64,000 nucleotides of DNA. Origin: Streptomyces sp. NBC_00078. Its GTDB lineage: Bacteria > Actinomycetota > Actinomycetes > Streptomycetales > Streptomycetaceae. The stretch lies in contig NZ_JAPELX010000001.1 in NCBI RefSeq assembly GCF_026343335.1, positions 5,394,001 through 5,458,000 of the forward strand. The letters are read 5' to 3'. Under the pieces are notes generated by a model that was given only the letters and a program-made list of their open reading frames with translations, was not told where the DNA came from and searched no databases. The translations under genes and the position numbers were made by a program. Numbering within the stretch: position 1 is the first letter of the stretch; every line of letters begins with the position of its first letter. Shown one piece after another: positions 50,091 to 59,118 of this stretch.

Positions 50091-50307
50091 TCAAAGTTTC
50101 AGAGTCAGACCAATGTGATGCAGGTCACGAGAGTCGACTTCCGTTACGGCGTAATGCCCACCCCCTCTACGTGCTCGAAGGGGTGTACAGACCCAACTGG
50201 CCATCGCCCGGACCGATATAGCTGATCTGACCCGACCTGACCCGACATGGCTAGAAACGCTCGACTTGCTCGGCTTACTCGACATGTCTGAATGAGGGAG
50301 CACGCTC
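50091..50307. other. Spacer upstream of the SsgA-like gene
   Basis: Contains the promoters of the sigma-factor gene and of the SsgA-like gene. At about 50226-50290 are short imperfect direct repeats (TGACCCGACCTGACCCGAC, then CTCGACTTGCTCGG). No gene. Confidence 0.4.
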
Positions 50308-50721
50308 GTGTACATCGCCCTGGAGCAACCCACAGGCGCCCGTCTGCTCACCCCTGACCACGAAGAGCTGGCGGTGCCCGTCACCCTCCGCTACGCCTCC
50401 GACGACCCTTTGGCGGTGCACCTCGTCTTTCCGGCCTGGATCTCGTTCGACGGCGAGGAGGTGACGTGGACGTTTGCGCGGGGCCTGTTGGAGGAGGGGC
50501 TGGGCAACGCCGCGGGCGTCGGCAGCGTCCGCGTCCGGCCGTACGGGTCGTCTCGCACCGTCGTGGAGCTCCACGCTCCGGAGGGCACGGCGGCCGTCCT
50601 CTTCTACACAACCGCCCTCCAACGCTTCCTGCTTCGCTCGTACACCGTCACGGAGCCGGGCGGCGAGCCCCTGGAACCGGCGCTCGACCGGGGGCTGGCG
50701 TCGTTGTTCGGTGGCGTGTGA
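50308..50721 (+). CDS. SsgA-like protein (SALP family)
   Basis: 137 aa, GTG 50308 preceded by GAGGGAG. VPVTLRYASDDPLAVHLVFP at about 28-47, TWTFARGLLEEGLGNAAGVG and GDVRV-like strand SVRVRPYG are the fixed features of SsgA-like proteins, which are found in sporulating actinomycetes and guide septum placement, spore maturation or peptidoglycan autolysis. Which of the SALPs (SsgA-SsgG or another) it is cannot be told from one sequence. Confidence 0.88.
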   Translation: MYIALEQPTGARLLTPDHEELAVPVTLRYASDDPLAVHLVFPAWISFDGEEVTWTFARGLLEEGLGNAAGVGSVRVRPYGSSRTVVELHAPEGTAAVLFYTTALQRFLLRSYTVTEPGGEPLEPALDRGLASLFGGV

Positions 50722-50780
50722 GACCGGGGTGTCTGCGGTACGGCGACTGGTGAGCCGCAGTGGTCCGCAGAGCCTCCACC

Positions 50781-50818
50781 TCACTCCACTCCACTCATCT
50801 TCACTTCACTCCACTCTG
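50781..50818. repeat. Low-complexity pentamer repeat
   Basis: Repeats of CACTC/CACTT (CACTCCACTCCACTC and variants) after the SsgA-like gene. A chance or slippage repeat; no function inferred. Confidence 0.5.
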
Positions 50819-50963
50819 CTCGGGGGTGACGCAAAGCCGTTGGCACTAGCGAAGCTGTGCGCGCCCCGGATAGGGTCCGTGAGGCTGTGATCGCGCTCCG
50901 TCACCCTCGTGTGGTGCCCGATCAACACCTGTGCCTACACGAGACGTTGACTAGGGGAAGTGC

Positions 50964-52781
50964 ATGCGCCCGGACGACGGCGGGGGAGACTTCCGCGGTA
51001 TCAACCCGGATCGACTCGGTGATCTGATCAGGGCGGTCAACTCCAGCACCGGCGATGGCGGTGCGGCGGCCCAGCCGCACATCAACAGCTGGATGAGTCA
51101 CGCGCGTCGGCTTCAGATGGACACCTCACGCCTGTCGAAGATGACCAAGCATCTGAGCTGGGCGCACGATCAACTTCCCATGCTCCGCCGCCGGCACAGC
51201 CTGGCCATGGACGAGGAGAAGCGGGACAAGGAGATCGGTCTCGGCGGTGGCATGGTGTCGGCCGGCGCCGGCGACATGGGCGCCTACAAGTCCCAGTCCG
51301 AAGCCCAGAAGGCCGCGAAGAAGGACGCGAAGGCCTACAAGGACGGGGACATGGGCCTCGATGAGTACATGAAGAAACTCGAGGCCAACCAGAACGACCC
51401 TGACTACTGCAAGGCCGCGATGGACGAGCTGGGTCCCACGGCGCTCTACCGGCTGCAGGACGGCCCGATGATGTTCGACCCCGATCATCCCGAAGCCGGC
51501 ACACGCATTCTGGCGACGACCGTCGCCACCGCCATGCGGAACGGAACGACCTTCAAGGACGACCAGGGCAACGAGGACCTCCAGCACCTGTCCGGACTCC
51601 TCGCGTTCGCCGACTTCCCAACGGACGTCGTGGCCAACCTCGGCAAGCAGTGCCTGGCCCCGGGCAACTACATGTACGGCGAGAAGGTCTGGGAGGCGAT
51701 GGGGAACGACCCTGCGGCCTCGACCAAGTTCCTGCACGACAACATGGACCGGATTCCCCAGTGGATGAAGGACGACTCGGATCATCACGGGGGGCTGCCG
51801 GACTTCCAGGCGAAGGCTTTCGCGGGAGTCATTGCGGCGGGGACGCTCAATGGTATGGGAGCGGATGCGAATGTGGCGGCGGACAACACTACGAAGTTGA
51901 TCCAGTACTACGCGAAACATAAAGATGAGCACACGCATTCCGAGGTGCAGGCCGTCTTCGCTCAAGACATTGCATATTATTTCCCTGACGTGCGAGCCTC
52001 TTTGGCCGACCCTGCATTCGATGGCCTCGATCTCGGAAAGGGGCATGTGACCGTTAAATCGGATGAATGGCAAGCCTTCACCGGTGAGGCCATGCAGAAC
52101 CCGGAAGCGGGTGCCAAACTTCTAGCCTATGCGTCACAGCAGGCTGAACAGTATTCTCGTGACAACCCGGGAAACCCCATGGGCGACCGTACTGCCGGTG
52201 TACTTGAAGGGTTCTTCAGCCAGGAAGCGCATAATGTTTACCAACAGATGGTGGCAGATCACAAGGAAGGCGCCGATTCGTGGAAAGAGTCGTTCACGGA
52301 GCAGGCTAACACTGCAGCCGATACGGTAATCGATGTCGCCCTGGACCCACAAAACGCCGCTAAGACAGTGGCCGTCAATGCTGCCAAGGATGTAATCCAT
52401 CTTGCCATCGGCGCCTTCTGGAAGGGTGGAGATGCGCCTGAACCAGCAGAGCCAAAGACGATTGGCTGGAACGATGAATGGCAGAGCACGGCCGGGCGAG
52501 AGTACAGCGACAAGGGGAAATTCCCACCCGTGACGACACCAGATGGGATCACGTGGTCGGGTGACCCGAAGCAATACGCGAAGGACTACAACTGTCCCGA
52601 CTTTCTGGATTCGGAAGGAAATCTGAATCTTTCGGGAACGGATAGGCAACAGGCGGCGCAGAGGGCAGCATACAATGCTTGGCTGAAAGATCCAGCGGTC
52701 GCCCAGGCGATTGCCGGAGACAAACCATTCACTGTACGTGATCTCGCTCGCCATGACGGCGAAGAGTTGGCGGGTTCTTGA
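50964..52781 (+). CDS. Large (605 aa) putative type VII effector
   Basis: ATG 50964. The N-terminus (MRPDDGGGDFRGINPDRLGDL) and WAHDQLPMLRRRHSLAM at about 68-85 match the 661 aa protein at 28362, a WXG-type helical opening. The rest is helical, with a hydrophobic stretch near 470-490 (AVNAAKDVIHLAIGAFW) and a polar C-terminal domain (GITWSGDPKQYAKDYNCPDF). From about 51890 the DNA is visibly poorer in GC, so the C-terminal third may be a replaced domain. Coupled to the lipoprotein downstream (TGATG). Confidence 0.6.
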   Translation: MRPDDGGGDFRGINPDRLGDLIRAVNSSTGDGGAAAQPHINSWMSHARRLQMDTSRLSKMTKHLSWAHDQLPMLRRRHSLAMDEEKRDKEIGLGGGMVSAGAGDMGAYKSQSEAQKAAKKDAKAYKDGDMGLDEYMKKLEANQNDPDYCKAAMDELGPTALYRLQDGPMMFDPDHPEAGTRILATTVATAMRNGTTFKDDQGNEDLQHLSGLLAFADFPTDVVANLGKQCLAPGNYMYGEKVWEAMGNDPAASTKFLHDNMDRIPQWMKDDSDHHGGLPDFQAKAFAGVIAAGTLNGMGADANVAADNTTKLIQYYAKHKDEHTHSEVQAVFAQDIAYYFPDVRASLADPAFDGLDLGKGHVTVKSDEWQAFTGEAMQNPEAGAKLLAYASQQAEQYSRDNPGNPMGDRTAGVLEGFFSQEAHNVYQQMVADHKEGADSWKESFTEQANTAADTVIDVALDPQNAAKTVAVNAAKDVIHLAIGAFWKGGDAPEPAEPKTIGWNDEWQSTAGREYSDKGKFPPVTTPDGITWSGDPKQYAKDYNCPDFLDSEGNLNLSGTDRQQAAQRAAYNAWLKDPAVAQAIAGDKPFTVRDLARHDGEELAGS

Positions 52782-53362
52782 TGAAGTACCAATGGTGTCC
52801 GGCCGTCCTCATGGTAGTTGTGATGGTCAGCTCGTGCTCTAGTGGCAGTAGTGCGCCGAGTGTCGAGGAGGGCAAACATCTCGCAGACAAGACCAGGCGT
52901 CCCGTCGCGAAAACCTATTGGCGTCTCTACAACGCGATCGGAACTTCAGTTTCCCAAGGTGGCGGGGACGGAAGGTTTACCGACTGTGAAAAGGCTAAGG
53001 CTGATTCGATGGTTTACGTGACATCGAATCTCTTGACTTCCGCAAAAGATGGGAAGGAATCTGCAGAGAACCTTGCTGCACTAGCGTCGGAAAAATTGGC
53101 CAAGATTGGCTGGAACCTCAGACCTTCTCGCGGGGTGCATCGTTCGGCCACCAAGGATGGTGTGCAGGTGGAGTTGCGCCCCTCGGAAATCAACGATTGG
53201 TCTATTTTTCTTGAAGCAAAGAGTGAATGCGTAAATCTGGGTGCTGCCGCAGACGTGCTCGAAGATGCCTATGCCAAGGGTCCGGACGCGTATCCGAGAT
53301 CGCGGGCGGCCTCGGCGCGAGTTCCTGTAGGGTTTCCTGACCCGGATTCTTCCGGCAGGTAA
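52781..53362 (+). CDS. Lipoprotein partner 1 of the 605 aa effector
   Basis: 193 aa from ATG 52781, sharing a base with the effector stop. Signal peptide with lipobox VVMVSSC (Cys about 19). Mature part: RRPVAKTYWRLYNAIG, a two-cysteine domain, GVHRSATKDGVQVELRPSE, ECVNLGAAAD. The same pieces (RRPVAETYWHLYRSIG, LHRSATKKNVTAELSP, KCMDVGAATD) are in the lipoprotein at 53753. Low GC like the effector tail. Immunity or anchoring role inferred. Confidence 0.6.
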   Translation: MKYQWCPAVLMVVVMVSSCSSGSSAPSVEEGKHLADKTRRPVAKTYWRLYNAIGTSVSQGGGDGRFTDCEKAKADSMVYVTSNLLTSAKDGKESAENLAALASEKLAKIGWNLRPSRGVHRSATKDGVQVELRPSEINDWSIFLEAKSECVNLGAAADVLEDAYAKGPDAYPRSRAASARVPVGFPDPDSSGR

Positions 53363-53423
53363 TACGGTGCGCATGGGGGAAAGGCTGAGACACCGACAAG
53401 GCAGAATCCCGTAGGAGGTAGCG

Positions 53424-53750
53424 GTGACGGACAAAGCTGAGAAGAAGGTGCCGAGCCCGATGTGGCAAGAGCTGGACAAGCTCTATCAGGAGGTGTCCAA
53501 GGGCATCGCCGCTGTGGCCGACGCCCTCAAGACGGCTGACAAGCAGATGGCCGGCGGCAAGGGCAACGTGTGGGTCGGTCCCAACGCCCGGACCTGGGGG
53601 AGCGATCTGCACGGAGCCAATACCGACCTGTCCAAGCAGGCGCATGATTTCCTTGCCGACGTGAAGAGCCAGCGTGCCTCTCACCCGAAGGAAGTGACGC
53701 AGGCCGAGGCCGACAGCGAGCGTCGGTTCCTTGCTGGGCGGATGGGCTGA
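53424..53750 (+). CDS. WXG100-like small protein, W[VI]G subtype
   Basis: 108 aa, GTG 53424 with GTAGGAGG upstream. A helix, then VWVGPNARTWGSDLHG around 50-65, then a second helix ending RRFLAGRMG. Same W[VI]G-x-x-A-x-x-W form as the proteins at 6827 and 30402. Lies between the two paralogous lipoproteins. Confidence 0.7.
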   Translation: MTDKAEKKVPSPMWQELDKLYQEVSKGIAAVADALKTADKQMAGGKGNVWVGPNARTWGSDLHGANTDLSKQAHDFLADVKSQRASHPKEVTQAEADSERRFLAGRMG

Positions 53751-53752
53751 AC

Positions 53753-54331
53753 GTGATACGGCGTCTGCTGACCGTTGCTGTCCTCGTGATGGCTGTCAGT
53801 GCTTGTTCAGGCGGAAATGGCAGGCCGAGTGAGCTCGATGGTAAAAAAATCGCCAACGATGCTCGGCGGCCGGTTGCCGAGACTTATTGGCACCTCTACC
53901 GCTCGATAGGCGACGCGGCATTCACCACAAGTGCCGACGGGTGGTTCACGCGATGCGCCAGAAGCGAGCAGAACTTGGTGCGCTACACCGTTGTGACGGT
54001 ACTGGACTCTCGTGACCGCACGGGAAAAAGGGAGACAGAAGAAGAACTGTATGCGGCAGTGGCCGCACGTTTCGCGAGCGTCGGCTGGCATCTGTCGCAA
54101 GGGTTGCACCGTTCCGCGACGAAGAAGAACGTGACGGCGGAGCTATCCCCGCCACCATTCTCTGGAAACGTGGCGACGGTGCAATTCCAGGTAAGTGGGA
54201 AATGCATGGATGTGGGTGCGGCTACCGATACGTTGGTGAACGGATCCGGATCGGAAACAGATATCTATAGGAATTCCAAGAAGGGCGTGGGTTCCGTACC
54301 TACGACCTTCCCCAAATCAGCTGGCCAGTAA
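53753..54331 (+). CDS. Lipoprotein partner 2, paralogue of the 52781 protein
   Basis: 192 aa, GTG 53753, two bases after the WXG-like stop. Signal peptide with lipobox VMAVSAC (Cys about 18). Matches 52781 along its length with RRPVAETYWHLYRSIG, LHRSATKKN and CMDVGAATDTL, but is more GC-rich. Two related lipoproteins around one small WXG protein suggest duplication of an immunity-like gene. Confidence 0.6.
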   Translation: MIRRLLTVAVLVMAVSACSGGNGRPSELDGKKIANDARRPVAETYWHLYRSIGDAAFTTSADGWFTRCARSEQNLVRYTVVTVLDSRDRTGKRETEEELYAAVAARFASVGWHLSQGLHRSATKKNVTAELSPPPFSGNVATVQFQVSGKCMDVGAATDTLVNGSGSETDIYRNSKKGVGSVPTTFPKSAGQ

Positions 54332-54359
54332 AGGAATCAATTGGCGGTGATCAGGTCTA

Positions 54360-54530
54360 CCTCTATATCGCGAGGGACCTCCGCGCCGTCACTGTCTGCC
54401 GACGTACCCCCCGGCCTGATCCTGACCACGCACGGTCTGATCCGACTCGCAGACCTGGAGTAACTCACCGATCTGGAGGAGGGGCCGCGGGCTCGCTCCG
54501 GTTCGGGCCTGCTCCGAACTGTGGAGGTGG
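54360..54530 (+). pseudogene. Remnant of a HATPase (RsbW-like) gene
   Basis: The DNA is homologous to the intact gene at 59119: it preserves the stretch coding for DLRAVTVCRR and the LILTMHGLIRL region, then a jump to the part coding for DLEEGRGLAL. Frames are broken and the central ATP-lid part is deleted. The rest of 54332-54731 holds no other recognisable feature. Confidence 0.55.
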
Positions 54531-54731
54531 GAGCCGTTGCCCCCACCCGACCACCCGGGAACATCCCCACGGCACGCCCAGCTGATCGCAAAAGACCGCT
54601 CACCAGCGGGCCAAGAGTGGGTGATCCGGGGGTTCGGGCGTTGACGCCGGCCCGGTCTGTCGAGAAACGTCTGAGGCGGCCGTTGCAGGTGCTCGGCCGA
54701 GGGCCGGGTTCCAGAACGGGGTGCGACAGCT

Positions 54732-55004
54732 GTGGGCTACCGCGGCGGAGACGCAGAGCACATACATGCGTCTGCTTCAGCCATGAAAACGGTCGTGACC
54801 TCGGCCGGGACACACTCCAAAGCAGCGACTTCGGCCGGGATGCAGGCCTCCGACGCAGCGGGCGACCCCAGGGTGGCCTCGGCGGTCACCGCACTCGCCC
54901 GCGCGCTGGCGAAAGCAGCGGCCGACACCAGTACCTCCGTCAGCGATCTGGGTGAGGTCGCCACAACCACCGCCGCCAACCTCGCGAAAGCCACCGGCAA
55001 GTGA
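54732..55004 (+). CDS. WXG100-like small protein of cassette M3
   Basis: 90 aa, GTG 54732. Ala/Ser/Thr-rich helices without a clear W-x-G turn (the centre reads SAGMQASDAAGDPRVASAV). Size, position directly before a large effector and GTGA coupling to it suggest a degenerate WXG100-type or PE-like partner. Confidence 0.5.
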   Translation: MGYRGGDAEHIHASASAMKTVVTSAGTHSKAATSAGMQASDAAGDPRVASAVTALARALAKAAADTSTSVSDLGEVATTTAANLAKATGK

Positions 55005-56239
55005 CCGCGCCCACCTACCCGGTGCCCTCCGGCGACCCCGAGACACTGCGCACAGCCGCGCGCCAGTACAAGACCCTCGCGCAGGATCACTCCACCCTGC
55101 TGACGACCTTCCAACGTCATGTCGACGCGATCCTCAAGGGCTGGACCGGCCCGTTGGCCGCGCAATACAAGACCGCCGCGGAAGGCGTGTATCCGCGCTT
55201 CAAGGCGGTTCGCGAGGCCGCCGCTTCGGCCCACACTGCACTGCACACATACGCCGGAGCGCTGGAGACCGCGCAGAAGGCCGTGAGCGGCGCCAACAAG
55301 AGTTCCAGCAAAGAGGCGCACAGTTCCCATGCCTCCGCCGCCGTCCACGGCCAGTCGGTGCACCAGCTCGGCCGGCAGGTCAGCGATGCGAACTCGGCCC
55401 TGAGCCGCGCCGCAGGCACCTGCGCGTCGGCGCTCGGCCAGGCGCAGACCACGCTGGCCAGGACCTGCCCGGACACGATGTCCGCGAAGCAGCTCAAAGA
55501 GCAGGTGGACAAGGCCGGCGAGGAACTGAAGGAAGAGAACCCCGGACTGTGGGAGAAGCTCTTCGGGCCGGAGGGCGAACTGCGGAAGTGGGACGAGAAG
55601 CTGCATGCCGTACCGGCACCGTTCGCCGACATGGTGCTGCTCAAGCTCATGAGCTCCGCCGAAGGTGCGGAGGAGAGCGCCAAAACTGCCGAGGAGTTCG
55701 CCGCCAGGATTCCCGAGCTGATGGAGGCCGACTTCCCGAAGATGGCCCGCCCGATCATGAACGCCATGAGCCGGGGCGAGGCCACGGAAGCCGATCTCGC
55801 CCAGGCGATCGAGGACTTCGCCAAGGACTGGGACGCGATCGCCAAGTGGAACGCCGGGACGAAGGCGGCCAGTTTGAGTGAAGCCGCGCGGCTGCCTTGG
55901 CTGCGCGGTGCGGGAGTAGGCCTGAACGGGCTGGCATTCATCGGCGACGTCTACACCATGGTGAATCCCGAGGACAAAGGTGCGATGGGCTGGGTGGACC
56001 GCGGTGCCGCCGGGGTCAACGCGGGACTTGCCACGTGGGACACCGCCGCCCTCCTCATCACACCCCTGGATGCCGTCCCGGTCCTGGGCGAAGTCGTCAT
56101 GGTCGGTACCGGCCTCTTCCTGGGTGGTGACTACCTTTACCACCACTGGAAGCCGTTCAAGAACGTGTGTGACGCCACCGGCCACGCCGTCGCATCCGCT
56201 GCCAAGAGCACCTGGCATGCGGTCACCAGCATTTTCTGA
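55001..56239 (+). CDS. Large putative type VII-exported protein of cassette M3
   Basis: 412 aa, GTG 55001 overlapping the previous stop. N-terminal 120 residues form a helical hairpin with LKGWTGPLAAQYKTA at about 43-57, a W-x-G turn, so it is itself a WXG-type protein. A helical middle is followed by hydrophobic segments (GVGLNGLAFIGDVYTM, PVLGEVVMVGTGLFLGG; about 305-385) and a tail ending WHAVTSIF. No toxin motif. Same plan as 14828 and family A. Confidence 0.6.
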   Translation: MTAPTYPVPSGDPETLRTAARQYKTLAQDHSTLLTTFQRHVDAILKGWTGPLAAQYKTAAEGVYPRFKAVREAAASAHTALHTYAGALETAQKAVSGANKSSSKEAHSSHASAAVHGQSVHQLGRQVSDANSALSRAAGTCASALGQAQTTLARTCPDTMSAKQLKEQVDKAGEELKEENPGLWEKLFGPEGELRKWDEKLHAVPAPFADMVLLKLMSSAEGAEESAKTAEEFAARIPELMEADFPKMARPIMNAMSRGEATEADLAQAIEDFAKDWDAIAKWNAGTKAASLSEAARLPWLRGAGVGLNGLAFIGDVYTMVNPEDKGAMGWVDRGAAGVNAGLATWDTAALLITPLDAVPVLGEVVMVGTGLFLGGDYLYHHWKPFKNVCDATGHAVASAAKSTWHAVTSIF

Positions 56240-56264
56240 GAAGTCGGACGGAGACAGCAAAATC

Positions 56265-57053
56265 ATGACAGGTGACCCACGGCAGGCGGATGCCGATGCG
56301 GCACAGGCCCTCATGGATCAGGTCGAACGGGACGGCGCTGTGCAGCTACCGGCCTTGTCGACAGCCGAACTGTGCGTACTCGGCGCCATGCAGGCCACGC
56401 TGATCGACGAGGTCTCCTGGTCGTGGTGGTCGGGCATGACGGAGGCTGAGCGCTTCGGGCTCTCGGCTATGGCCCTGAAATTCCTCGTTCACCGTGGACT
56501 GCTCGATGAACCTGAGCCCGGGGCGATCGAGGATGTTTCCACGGAGAATGTCGACCTGCCGGCCCGCCCTCTGCTCGCCATGATTCTGGCCGGCCGGACA
56601 CAACCGGCTTTCGTTGTCATCCGCGCGGAGGGCGCAAAAGCTGCACCAGAACGGACGCGCTTGTACGGGATCGCTGAGGAAGGCCGAGGCCTGCGGGCCG
56701 TACTGGCCGAGACAGGCCCTGGAAAACTGCCCACGAGGTTCGGGCCGGCCTACGAGTACGCACTGGTCAGCCCCGCCGAAGCGGTCAATTCCCTACTGCG
56801 CTGGGTCAACCGCGCCCCGGCCGGTCACAAGCTCGGCCGACGGCGCCCCAAAATCATCGACGTGTACCAGCCCAACAAGGGCGCAGGTCCGGCACGTGAT
56901 CGCTTCGAGGTGCATCGGGGCGGCCCTTCGGGCCTGCGCGTCGAGCAGGGGAGTACCGACAGTTCCGGCACTTCCGCGCCGATCGACTGTGACGAAGACG
57001 CCTTCGGCCGGCTCCTGACCGACCTGTTCACCCGTCAGGGGAACGCTGCATGA
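56265..57053 (+). CDS. Possible EspG-like/ESX-associated protein (E3)
   Basis: 262 aa from ATG 56265. LPALSTAELCVLGAMQATLI at about 24-43 and FGLSAMALKFLVHRGLLDE align with the E2 protein at 13370, then strand-rich segments with FVVIRAEG and YEYALVSPAEAV. Soluble, no signal. It follows the effector by 25 bases and overlaps the next gene (ATGA). Chaperone role inferred from position only. Confidence 0.4.
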   Translation: MTGDPRQADADAAQALMDQVERDGAVQLPALSTAELCVLGAMQATLIDEVSWSWWSGMTEAERFGLSAMALKFLVHRGLLDEPEPGAIEDVSTENVDLPARPLLAMILAGRTQPAFVVIRAEGAKAAPERTRLYGIAEEGRGLRAVLAETGPGKLPTRFGPAYEYALVSPAEAVNSLLRWVNRAPAGHKLGRRRPKIIDVYQPNKGAGPARDRFEVHRGGPSGLRVEQGSTDSSGTSAPIDCDEDAFGRLLTDLFTRQGNAA

Positions 57054-57736
57054 ACCTGCCCGAGATGACCGAGCCCGCCCGCTACACGGAGGAGCGCTCG
57101 GCGCTGCGGTGGCCGCTGGTGTTCCACGGCTTCTTCTGGCCTCTGCTCCTGGTGGCGTCTTTCACGGCGCTGGCGGTAACCAAAAATTACGTATTCATGA
57201 TCGGTGTGATTCTGGGCGTCTTCGGTTCTGTGAGTCTCGGCGGCCTGCACCTGGCCGAGAAGCGGCCGATCGGCATTCGTGTCGACGCAGCCGGAATCTG
57301 GATCGGCGGCATCCAGCGCGCCGAGCGCATGCGGGTCGCTGGGAAGACGCAAAAGAAGCTGTCACGGGCGGGAGCACAGCAGCGGCAGGTCTTCTTCTGC
57401 CCCTGGGACGCGGTGCAACGGGTCGAGGTGATCACCGAGCGCAAGGAGATCCGAAAGATCGCCAAACTCGGCGAGGGCGTCGGCGCGTCCCGATCAGAGG
57501 TTGCCACCCGCGCCATCAAGCTCGGCCTCCTGACAGCCCCGTACATGCGGGCCGTCCTGGTGCTCAACGTCGACCTCTCCGCCGCGGTCATCCCGGAGTT
57601 CCGCCCACCGGTGGAACGCTCCTTCTGGAAATCCGGATCGCCCCAACGCTTCGCCCCCTCTCCCATCTGGTGCGCCCCCACCCGCCATCCGGAACAGCTG
57701 AGGACCGCCCTGGCCCACCTCGCTCCCCGCGCCTGA
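57050..57736 (+). CDS. Membrane protein with PH-like domain, cassette M3
   Basis: 228 aa, ATG 57050 in the stop of E3. Two membrane segments (about 22-43 and 47-68), then GIRVDAAGIWIGGI and FFCPWDAVQRVEVITERKEI, the strand and W-x-x-[IV] pattern of bacterial PH-like domains, as in the soluble protein at 12570. The C-terminus is Pro/Arg-rich. Likely membrane-bound partner of the cassette. Confidence 0.5.
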   Translation: MNLPEMTEPARYTEERSALRWPLVFHGFFWPLLLVASFTALAVTKNYVFMIGVILGVFGSVSLGGLHLAEKRPIGIRVDAAGIWIGGIQRAERMRVAGKTQKKLSRAGAQQRQVFFCPWDAVQRVEVITERKEIRKIAKLGEGVGASRSEVATRAIKLGLLTAPYMRAVLVLNVDLSAAVIPEFRPPVERSFWKSGSPQRFAPSPIWCAPTRHPEQLRTALAHLAPRA

Positions 57737-57817
57737 TCAACGCCACCCATATCGGCACCGTTCGCTGTAACGACCCGTGTCACGGTGATGGCTGGGGCGG
57801 ATCGAGGAGGTCTTGGC

Positions 57818-58033
57818 TCAGACGGTCTTGCGTGACGTGTCCGTCTTGAGTGCCTCGATGAAGGTGGTGAAGGCTCCGGTCGGGAGGGCGAGGACGCCCT
57901 GGGAGGGTGCCTTCGAGTCACGTATCGCTACTCGGGTGGGGAGGGCCGCTATCTCTACACAGTTGTTGCCGTCGCCGCTGCCTGAGTAGGACGACTTCTG
58001 CCAGTTGTCGGGGGTGATCACGGCGTGCCTCAC
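57818..58033 (-). CDS. DUF397 protein
   Basis: 71 aa, GTG or ATG near 58033 overlapping the regulator stop. NWQKSSYSGSGDGNNCVEIA and VAIRDSKAPSQGVL are diagnostic DUF397 blocks. These small acidic proteins of Streptomyces accompany XRE regulators, as in the whiJ and abaA type loci, and antagonise or modulate them. Confidence 0.92.
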   Translation of the reverse strand: MRHAVITPDNWQKSSYSGSGDGNNCVEIAALPTRVAIRDSKAPSQGVLALPTGAFTTFIEALKTDTSRKTV

Positions 58034-58881
58034 AGCTCCTTCGTCAGCCTGCGGATGAAGTCACGCGACCGCTCGGGTTCGAGCGACACAGCCTCCACCT
58101 TACGGAAGAGCGTTTGAAAAGCGCCGAGTTGGGCTTCGGAATCGATGAAGCCGGCCCCTTGAGGTGCATCGCGTACCGCCGTATCCAGCTTCGGCACGAC
58201 ACCGCCCACGTACATCATCGAGTTTGTGGCCCCGGCGAAGCCGTCCAGGTCGAAGGGGATGACCCGCACCGTGATGTGATCCGCCTCGGACAGTTCGAGG
58301 ACGCGGGCAAGTTGAGCCCGTGTCGCAGTGCGGTCGCCGACCCTGATACGTAGTGCCGCTTCGTGGACCACCGCTTCGTACGGGACGGGGGTCGCGTCCT
58401 CGATGATGACCTTGCGTGCCATCCGGTGGCGGACCCGCCGCTCAAGGTCGTCATCGGGCAGTTCGGGGACTCGGTACGAGAAGACGGAGCGGGCGTAGTC
58501 CTCCGTCTGGAAGAGGCCGGGGATGTGCAGGAACTCCACATCCAATCGATACGTGCAGTGGTGTTCCAACTCGGCGAGATCCAGGAAAGGAGTGGGTAGG
58601 AGGCTGCGGTACTCCTCCCACCATCCGCGTGTCCGGTCGCTTGCCATCGCCACCAGGGCTTCGATCAACTCCGTGTCTGTACAGGCGTAGTGCGCGGCAA
58701 GTCTTCGTACGCGTTCCCCGCTCACTCCTGCCGTGCCGAACTCAATCTGACTCATCTGTGCCGAGTCCGTCCCCAACAGCGCGGCAGCTTCACGTCCCTT
58801 GAGTCCTGCGGCCTCGCGCAGTTTCCGCAGCTCAGCGCCGAGACGCTCCTGGCGGGCGGTGGGCTGTTTTCTGCGCGCCAT
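58030..58881 (-). CDS. XRE-family regulator with DUF5753 domain (WhiJ-like)
   Basis: 283 aa, ATG 58881. The helix-turn-helix is at about 15-70 (LREAAGLKGREAAALLGTD, MSQIEFGTAGVSGERV) and the DUF5753 sensor domain follows (LDVEFLHIPGLFQTEDYARSVF, with VRVIPFDLDGFAGATNSMMYV). Coupled by 4 bases to the DUF397 gene. These pairs control development and antibiotic production in Streptomyces; targets here unknown. Confidence 0.9.
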   Translation of the reverse strand: MARRKQPTARQERLGAELRKLREAAGLKGREAAALLGTDSAQMSQIEFGTAGVSGERVRRLAAHYACTDTELIEALVAMASDRTRGWWEEYRSLLPTPFLDLAELEHHCTYRLDVEFLHIPGLFQTEDYARSVFSYRVPELPDDDLERRVRHRMARKVIIEDATPVPYEAVVHEAALRIRVGDRTATRAQLARVLELSEADHITVRVIPFDLDGFAGATNSMMYVGGVVPKLDTAVRDAPQGAGFIDSEAQLGAFQTLFRKVEAVSLEPERSRDFIRRLTKEL

Positions 58882-59118
58882 GACTTCCTCCTCGCCCCCA
58901 ACTGCATGGGTGTAGTGCCTCGTTCGAGGTCAGATTACGGCAACGACTTGCATGGTCCCAAATTGTGGCTCTACCGTCAGTGATGCGACGCGCACCCTGC
59001 GAAACCTCGGGAATCCGGAAGCGCACCACTCCGTCCTGCCATGACGGCTGCGGCAATGCCACCGCCCGCGACCGCGGTGAGATCCGCCAACTCTCCCTCC
59101 CTCAATAGGAGTTCAGCC
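58882..59118. promoter_or_regulatory. Divergent region between XRE and HATPase genes
   Basis: 237 bases holding both promoters; AGGAG at 59107-59111 is the ribosome binding site of the HATPase gene. No -10/-35 pair was assigned. Confidence 0.4.

Noticed and set aside
54521..54955. Plus-strand frame of 144 codons before cassette M3
   Set aside because: Overlaps the better-supported GTG-started small gene at 54732 in another frame; composition is Arg/Gly/Pro-rich with no motif.
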